A stretch of 44,868 bases of DNA from an uncultured Clostridia bacterium. GTDB taxonomy: Bacteria > Bacillota > Clostridia > Oscillospirales > Acutalibacteraceae. The translations under genes were made by a program, and so were the position numbers. Positions within the stretch are counted from its first letter, which is position 1. Each line of letters starts with the position of its first letter. Under the pieces are notes generated by a model. The model saw only the letters and a list, made by a program, of their open reading frames with translations, was not told the DNA's origin and did no database searches. This document shows positions 40,776 to 44,868 of the stretch, piece by piece. Location of the stretch: assembly GCA_947628665.1 (NCBI GenBank), contig CANRAU010000015.1, positions 1 through 44,868 of the forward strand. Reading direction: 5' to 3'.

Positions 40776-41255
40776 ATGCGTAAAACATTGGTAGCGTATT
40801 TCAGCGCCGGCGGAACAACGGCGCGTGTCGCAAAGGAACTGGCGCAGGCGGTGGGAGCAGACCTCTATGAAATCAAGCCCGCTGTGCCGTACACGAAAGC
40901 CGACCTCAACTGGATGAATAAGAAATCCCGCAGTTCTATGGAGATGAGCGACAAATCAAGCCGTCCCGCGCTGGCGGATCAGGACGCCAACATTGCAGCG
41001 TTCGACACCATCCTGCTGGGCTTTCCCATCTGGTGGTATGTCGCGCCGACGATCATTAACAGTTTTTTAGAGAGCTATGATTTCTCCGGCAAAAAAATCG
41101 TGTTGTTCGCTACCTCCGGCGGCAGTGGGTTCGGGAAGACCGTGGCCGGATTGAAGCCCTCCGTATCGGTGGATACTGCCATCGTGGAGGGAAAGCTGCT
41201 GAACGGCAGACAGACGGCGGCAGAGCTCAAAAAATGGGTTGCTTCTTTTTCTTGA
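40776..41255 (+). CDS. Flavodoxin-like protein
   Basis: 159 aa. The FMN phosphate loop is AYFSAGGTTARVAKEL. Later LGFPIWWYVAPTIINSFLESYDFSGKKIVLFATSGGSGFGKT is typical of the flavodoxin_4 group found with TetR and cupin genes. An electron carrier or quinone/aldehyde-type reductase in the cytoplasm. AAGGAGTG precedes ATG. Closely related to the lipoprotein at 42118 (shared IIxxFxESYDFSGK), so the two are paralogues. Confidence 0.88.
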   Translation: MRKTLVAYFSAGGTTARVAKELAQAVGADLYEIKPAVPYTKADLNWMNKKSRSSMEMSDKSSRPALADQDANIAAFDTILLGFPIWWYVAPTIINSFLESYDFSGKKIVLFATSGGSGFGKTVAGLKPSVSVDTAIVEGKLLNGRQTAAELKKWVASFS

Positions 41256-41270
41256 AAGAGAAAGAAGCAA
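41239..41270 (+). other. Strong hairpin over the flavodoxin stop
   Basis: TTGCTTCTTTTTCT pairs with AGAGAAAGAAGCAA over TGAA. No T run follows on plus. It may slow transcription or protect the upstream message. Confidence 0.5.
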
Positions 41271-41360
41271 AAAGAACTTTAAACCCGCGTCAATGGGTTG
41301 CTGTCTCTACATTTTTCGCACGGTAACGACAGACCGATAAACTTTAAGGAGGATTTTACC

Positions 41361-42116
41361 ATGGAAAAAATCACACAGACCGCAGGCAGAAATCAGCTGG
41401 GCGACTTCGCGCCGGATTTCGCCCATTTCAACGACGACGTTCTCTTTGGCGAGAACTGGAACAATCCCGACATCGACCTGAAAACGCGGTGCATCATAAC
41501 CGTGGTGGCGCTGATGTCGTCGGGTATCACGGACTCATCGCTCACCTATCACCTTGAAAATGCCAAAGCGCACGGCGTGACGAGAGCGGAGATCGCCGCC
41601 ATCGTCACCCACGTCGGCTTTTACGTCGGCTGGCCGAAGGCGTGGGCGGTGTTCCGCCTTGCAAAAGATGTTTGGAGCGAAGCCGAGCCGGAATTGACGG
41701 AAAAGGACAAATATCAAAACAGCATCCTCTTCCCCATCGGTGCGCCCAACGACGGTTTTGCGCAATATTTCATCGGGCAGAGCTATCTCGCGCCCGTATC
41801 CAAAGAGCAGGTCGGCATTTTCAACGTGACCTTTGAGCCGGGTTGTCGGAATAATTGGCACGTTCATCACGCGGATAAAGGCGGCGGCCAGATTTTGATC
41901 TGCGTCGGCGGGCGCGGGTACTATCAGGAATGGGGCAAACCCGCCGTAGAGATGAAGCCGGGCGACTGCATCAATATCCCCGCAGGCGTCAAGCATTGGC
42001 ACGGCGCTGCGCCGGACAGCTGGTTTTCGCACCTTGCGATTGAAGTCCCCGGCGAAAACGGCTCCAATGAATGGCTCGAGCCTGTCGATGCCGAGCAATA
42101 CGGAGGGTTAAAATAA
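41361..42116 (+). CDS. Carboxymuconolactone decarboxylase-cupin fusion protein
   Basis: 251 aa. N-terminal CMD/AhpD-like domain: IDLKTRCIITVVALMSSGITDSSLTYHLENAKAHGVTRAEIAAIVTHVGFYVGWPKAW, lacking the Cys-x2-Cys of AhpD peroxidases. C-terminal cupin: VTFEPGCRNNWHVHHADKGGGQILICVGGRGYYQEWGKPAVEMKPGDCINIPAGVKHWHGA, with His residues for a metal. Found next to flavodoxins and flavin reductases in many anaerobes; the reaction is not established. AAGGAGG precedes ATG 41361. Confidence 0.88.
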   Translation: MEKITQTAGRNQLGDFAPDFAHFNDDVLFGENWNNPDIDLKTRCIITVVALMSSGITDSSLTYHLENAKAHGVTRAEIAAIVTHVGFYVGWPKAWAVFRLAKDVWSEAEPELTEKDKYQNSILFPIGAPNDGFAQYFIGQSYLAPVSKEQVGIFNVTFEPGCRNNWHVHHADKGGGQILICVGGRGYYQEWGKPAVEMKPGDCINIPAGVKHWHGAAPDSWFSHLAIEVPGENGSNEWLEPVDAEQYGGLK

Positions 42117-42117
42117 A

Positions 42118-42753
42118 ATGAAAAGGCTGACAGCGGTTTTCCTTGCAATCGTTATGGTACTGTCCCTCGCCGCCTGTACCGGAGGAAATGAACCGGCCGA
42201 CAATGGCGGCAACACCGAGCCGTCGCAAAGCCATACGGAAGAAGCAATAGCACCGAACACAACGCCTGCGGGCAGCAAAATCCTTGTGGCCTATTTCTCA
42301 GCCACGAACAACACCGAGGGCGTGGCACAGCAGCTTGCAAATGGACTTGGCGCAGACCTCTACGAGATCACGCCGGAAAAGCCCTATACGGACGAAGATT
42401 TGGCCTACGGCAACTCAAACAGCCGTTCGTCTGTAGAAATGAACGACCCCGCCGCCCGACCCGCGATCTCCGGCTCTGTCGAGAATATGGAGCAGTACGA
42501 CGTGGTGTTCATTGGCTACCCCATCTGGTGGGGCGAAGCGCCGCAGATCATAAGTACGTTTATCGAAAGCTATGATTTTTCCGGCAAAACCATCGTGGCG
42601 TTCTGCACCTCCGCCAGCAGCGGATTTGGCAACAGCGATTCGGCCTTGCGTTCAGCCGCAAAGGGAGCCAAATGGCTTGACGGACACCGTTTTGCCGCAG
42701 GGGCTTCCGCCGACGAGGTCATGGCGTGGGCAAACGGGCTTGGAATCAACTGA
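42118..42753 (+). CDS. Flavodoxin-domain lipoprotein
   Basis: 211 aa. A lipoprotein signal with lipobox LSLAAC (Cys20), an acidic/Asn-rich linker, then a flavodoxin domain with AYFSATNNTEGVAQQLANG and FIGYPIWWGEAPQIISTFIESYDFSGK. It is tethered to the outer face of the membrane, where it could take or pass electrons with FMN. Its ATG follows the cupin stop by 1 nt, with GGAGGG upstream. A surface flavodoxin paired with a cytoplasmic paralogue in one operon is notable. Confidence 0.88.
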   Translation: MKRLTAVFLAIVMVLSLAACTGGNEPADNGGNTEPSQSHTEEAIAPNTTPAGSKILVAYFSATNNTEGVAQQLANGLGADLYEITPEKPYTDEDLAYGNSNSRSSVEMNDPAARPAISGSVENMEQYDVVFIGYPIWWGEAPQIISTFIESYDFSGKTIVAFCTSASSGFGNSDSALRSAAKGAKWLDGHRFAAGASADEVMAWANGLGIN

Positions 42754-42771
42754 ACAAGAAATGATTTGACA

Positions 42772-42803
42772 TGTCCTGTGCCGATGAAAATCGGCGCGGG
42801 ACA
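42772..42803 (+). other. 14 bp hairpin with a GAAA tetraloop
   Basis: TGTCCTGTGCCGAT pairs with ATCGGCGCGGGACA (two G-T pairs) around GAAA. It lies between the flavodoxin lipoprotein and sir2. Only TT follows, so it is probably not a terminator; it may be a processing or attenuation site. Confidence 0.55.
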
Positions 42804-42870
42804 TTCCCCCATCCACCCGCCCGGTGGAGACCCGGAAGTTTCGCAGGGCGGCAGAAAAGGAAAAAGCACA

Positions 42871-43644
42871 ATGAAGCAACAAAACAAATCGATCATGGAC
42901 GAACAGAAAATCAAAACATTTGCTGACCTGATACAAAACAGCAAAAGCACCGTCTTTTTCGGCGGTGCGGGCGTCTCGACCGAAAGCGGGGTAAAGGATT
43001 ACCGAAGCGAGGACGGCCTATACGGGACGGTCAAGCAGTACGGCGTGTCTCCCGAAGAAATATTGAGCCATACTTTTTTTGAGAAGCATCCCGATATTTT
43101 CTATGATTTTTATTACACGTATTTTCTCAAAACACAGGTCAAACCGAATCCGGCGCATCTTGTTTTAGCGGAACTGGAACGTCGGGGACTGCTGGACGCG
43201 GTCATCACGCAAAATATAGATGGATTGCATCAGGCCGCGGGAAGTCGGCATGTTTTGGAACTGCACGGAACGGTCTATCGCTATCACTGTTCGCATTGCG
43301 GCAGGGAATTCCCCATGCAGGCCGTCAAGGAACTGTCCGGCGGGATCCCGATCTGTGAAAAATGCGGCGGCGTGATCCGTCCCGACGTCGTGCTGTATGA
43401 AGAAGGGCTGGACGACGATACGGTCAGCCGTGCCGTTCGGGCAATCGCCGGGGCGGAACTGCTGATTATCGGCGGAACATCGCTGGCCGTTTATCCTGCA
43501 GCCGGATTCCTTCGATATTTTCACGGAGAAAATGTCGTGCTGATCAATCGGGACGAAACGCCCTATGACAGCCACGCCGAGTTGATTTTTCGAGATCGGA
43601 TCGGTTCAGTGATGTCCGCCGTCATGGAGCGTATCCCGAAATGA
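42871..43644 (+). CDS. Sir2-family NAD-dependent protein deacylase
   Basis: 257 aa. Motifs: FFGGAGVSTESGVKDYRSEDGLY (NAD site), TQNIDGLHQAAG, catalytic ELHGTVYRYHCSHC, zinc cysteines C-x2-C and CEKC, then IGGTSLAVYPAAG and LINRDETPYD. Removes acyl groups from lysine using NAD; some relatives hydrolyse NAD or act on ADP-ribose in oxidative-stress operons. ATG 42871 has AAAAGGAA upstream. Last gene of the operon and followed by a strong terminator. Confidence 0.92.
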   Translation: MKQQNKSIMDEQKIKTFADLIQNSKSTVFFGGAGVSTESGVKDYRSEDGLYGTVKQYGVSPEEILSHTFFEKHPDIFYDFYYTYFLKTQVKPNPAHLVLAELERRGLLDAVITQNIDGLHQAAGSRHVLELHGTVYRYHCSHCGREFPMQAVKELSGGIPICEKCGGVIRPDVVLYEEGLDDDTVSRAVRAIAGAELLIIGGTSLAVYPAAGFLRYFHGENVVLINRDETPYDSHAELIFRDRIGSVMSAVMERIPK

Positions 43645-43715
43645 TGTGCGCTGTACTTTTCCTCTCTACCGCCCATAAAGCTCGATCTATATAGCGCTTT
43701 TCTTCCTTACTATTA

Positions 43716-43759
43716 AAAAACGCCGAAACCCTTTGCCTATAAAGGGTTTCGGCGTTTTT
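43716..43759. terminator. Strong bidirectional terminator
   Basis: A near-perfect 19 bp stem (AAAAACGCCGAAACCCTTT and its complement) with a 6-base loop, with A and T flanks. It ends the redox operon and the facing surface-protein gene. Confidence 0.9.
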
Positions 43760-43835
43760 GCTTTTTACAAACAGGAAAATATCCCTAAATGCTCTTTGGC
43801 GTCTTTCCGATTCCATGGACAGGATCATGAACGCT

Positions 43836-44868
43836 CTACTCGGAAAGCGCACGCTTTTTCCAAACGGCAAGTGTCGTCAGCGATCCGCCGAATATAAGCA
43901 TCAAAAGAAGCCAAATGTACAGACGGTTGGCATTGCCCGTTTGCGGGTTTCTGCTGTCGTCCACATCGACATGGGGATCGGTCGGTTGCTGGGATGCGGC
44001 TTTCACTGTCACGGTGAAGTCGGTTTCCATATCGCCGTAGCGAACCTTCACTTCCCGCTGACCGGGGGCGCTGAAGTCATACGCGACCGTCCAGCCTTCG
44101 GTAACCGTTTCCGTCGTGCCGTTGTCATAATAGAGTGTGACTTCCATTCCGGCGTCGTTGAACTCGGCATTTTCCGTGTACGCCGTGTTGCTCGGCATTT
44201 TTGTGACTTCGATTCGGGTCAAGGTCTTGGCGATGACATTCACCGGCAACGCCGCATCGTGTCCCTGATAGGAGACCGTCACGTCGCTTGTGCCGACCTT
44301 GTCAAAGTTGTACGCAAGCTCCCAGCCCTCGGTCAAGGTCTCGGTCTTTCCGTTGTTGTAGTAAACGGTGATCTCCATGCCCTGCGGGTCAAACTTCGTC
44401 CCCTCAACATACTCCGTCCTGTCGGGGTTGCGGGTGATTTCAATACGGTCAATGTCTTTGGCCTGCACCGTTACCTCGAATGTCGCCGTAAGGCCGCCAT
44501 AGGTCACGGTCACCGTCTGTTTGCCGGGCTTCGTGTTGTCAAACCCGCCTGTAACCATCTCTGCCGAAAGATCAATTTCCGCTTGGGTATCGTTGTTGTA
44601 ATAGAGGGTGAGCTTGCCGCCGCGGATATCCAGTTCTTCCGAATCTTCCAAATAGACCTGTTTTTCGGGAGGCGTGGTGACCTTGATCCCGATGAGGGAT
44701 TTTTCCGTCACCGTCACCGTCAGGGTCGTCGATTTCCCGTCATAGGTGATCCGAACGTCCTTTTGACCCGGACTGCTGAAATCGTAGGCATCGATTTTCC
44801 AGCCCGTCGTGACGGTTTCAGTCGTTCCGTTGTCATAATGCAGGGTAAGCGCCATGCCTGTATCGTCG
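43836..44868 (-). CDS. Ig-repeat surface protein, C-terminal part (5' end outside the window)
   Basis: At least 344 codons are inside; the frame runs off the right edge, and the Met near 44855 is internal. It carries about four Ig-like units of roughly 78 aa (YTENAEFNDAGMEVTLYYDNG, TETVTEGWTVAYDFSAPGQREVKVRYG), the bacterial Ig-like group found in adhesins. The C-terminus has NPQTG, a hydrophobic helix (LYIWLLLMLIFGGSLTTLAV) and KKRAL, a sortase-type sorting signal. Expected to be fixed to the cell wall. The DNA repeats are diverged. Confidence 0.85.
   Translation of the reverse strand, partial: DDTGMALTLHYDNGTTETVTTGWKIDAYDFSSPGQKDVRITYDGKSTTLTVTVTEKSLIGIKVTTPPEKQVYLEDSEELDIRGGKLTLYYNNDTQAEIDLSAEMVTGGFDNTKPGKQTVTVTYGGLTATFEVTVQAKDIDRIEITRNPDRTEYVEGTKFDPQGMEITVYYNNGKTETLTEGWELAYNFDKVGTSDVTVSYQGHDAALPVNVIAKTLTRIEVTKMPSNTAYTENAEFNDAGMEVTLYYDNGTTETVTEGWTVAYDFSAPGQREVKVRYGDMETDFTVTVKAASQQPTDPHVDVDDSRNPQTGNANRLYIWLLLMLIFGGSLTTLAVWKKRALSE

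Overview
The window looks like chromosomal DNA of a gut-type anaerobe of the Clostridia (Bacillota). Evidence: strong purine-rich Shine-Dalgarno (SD) sites, many TTG and GTG starts, sigma-A promoters with 16-18 bp spacers, sortase-type surface anchors, an indolepyruvate:ferredoxin oxidoreductase with phenylacetate-CoA-ligase-like and acyl-CoA-ligase genes, and a LicD/TagD-type surface-glycan cassette. I cannot place it to genus. No transposase and no CRISPR array were seen.

Layout. 1-6.2 kb: remnant of a sulfatase gene, azlCD amino-acid exporter divergent from a GPH-type sugar/cation symporter, an HD-domain protein, a sortase-anchored surface protein, an echo of the symporter 3' end, and a GNAT acetyltransferase. 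6.2-11.8 kb: acyl-CoA ligase, then an iorA-iorB-paaK operon for aryl/indole pyruvate oxidation. 12.0-14.5 kb: ECF-type sigma factor translationally coupled to an RsgI-like membrane anti-sigma protein with four PepSY-like repeats. 14.6-20.9 kb (minus): a polycistron licD, cytidylyltransferase, asparagine-synthase-like, ATP-grasp, flippase and a small membrane protein. Its original first gene, an initiating sugar-phosphate transferase, survives as a broken 5' piece.

21.0-38.3 kb: tRNA-Met(CAT) and tRNA-Trp, followed by a composite island built by repeated integration at tRNA-Trp. Two att-like scars (30.7-31.0 and 38.06-38.3 kb) carry the same integrase-arm-like repeat, the same spacing and the same anticodon-loop core as tRNA-Trp. 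The only integrase left is a fragment fused to a ribbon-helix-helix-like gene. The first module holds a HEPN-like membrane protein, a type I restriction system (hsdR-hsdS-Mrr-like nuclease-hsdM, with a second hsdM stump) and an AbiE toxin-antitoxin pair whose toxin is broken. The second holds a NYN-nuclease operon with a zinc-ribbon protein and small ORFs, a 1259-aa protein kinase-STAND ATPase-TPR protein, and a large HTH protein. The NYN operon and the kinase gene share an unusual promoter box (GCAAA[C/A], 17 bp, TA[C/G]AAT, with CCCCGTGTG in the spacer). These genes are therefore probably one co-regulated defence or signalling system. This is the best candidate for something undescribed.

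38.5-44.9 kb: two small unknown genes, then a TetR-regulated redox operon (flavin reductase, TetR, small ORF, flavodoxin, carboxymuconolactone decarboxylase-cupin, flavodoxin lipoprotein, Sir2 deacetylase) closed by a strong terminator, and the C-terminal part of an Ig-repeat surface protein that runs off the window.
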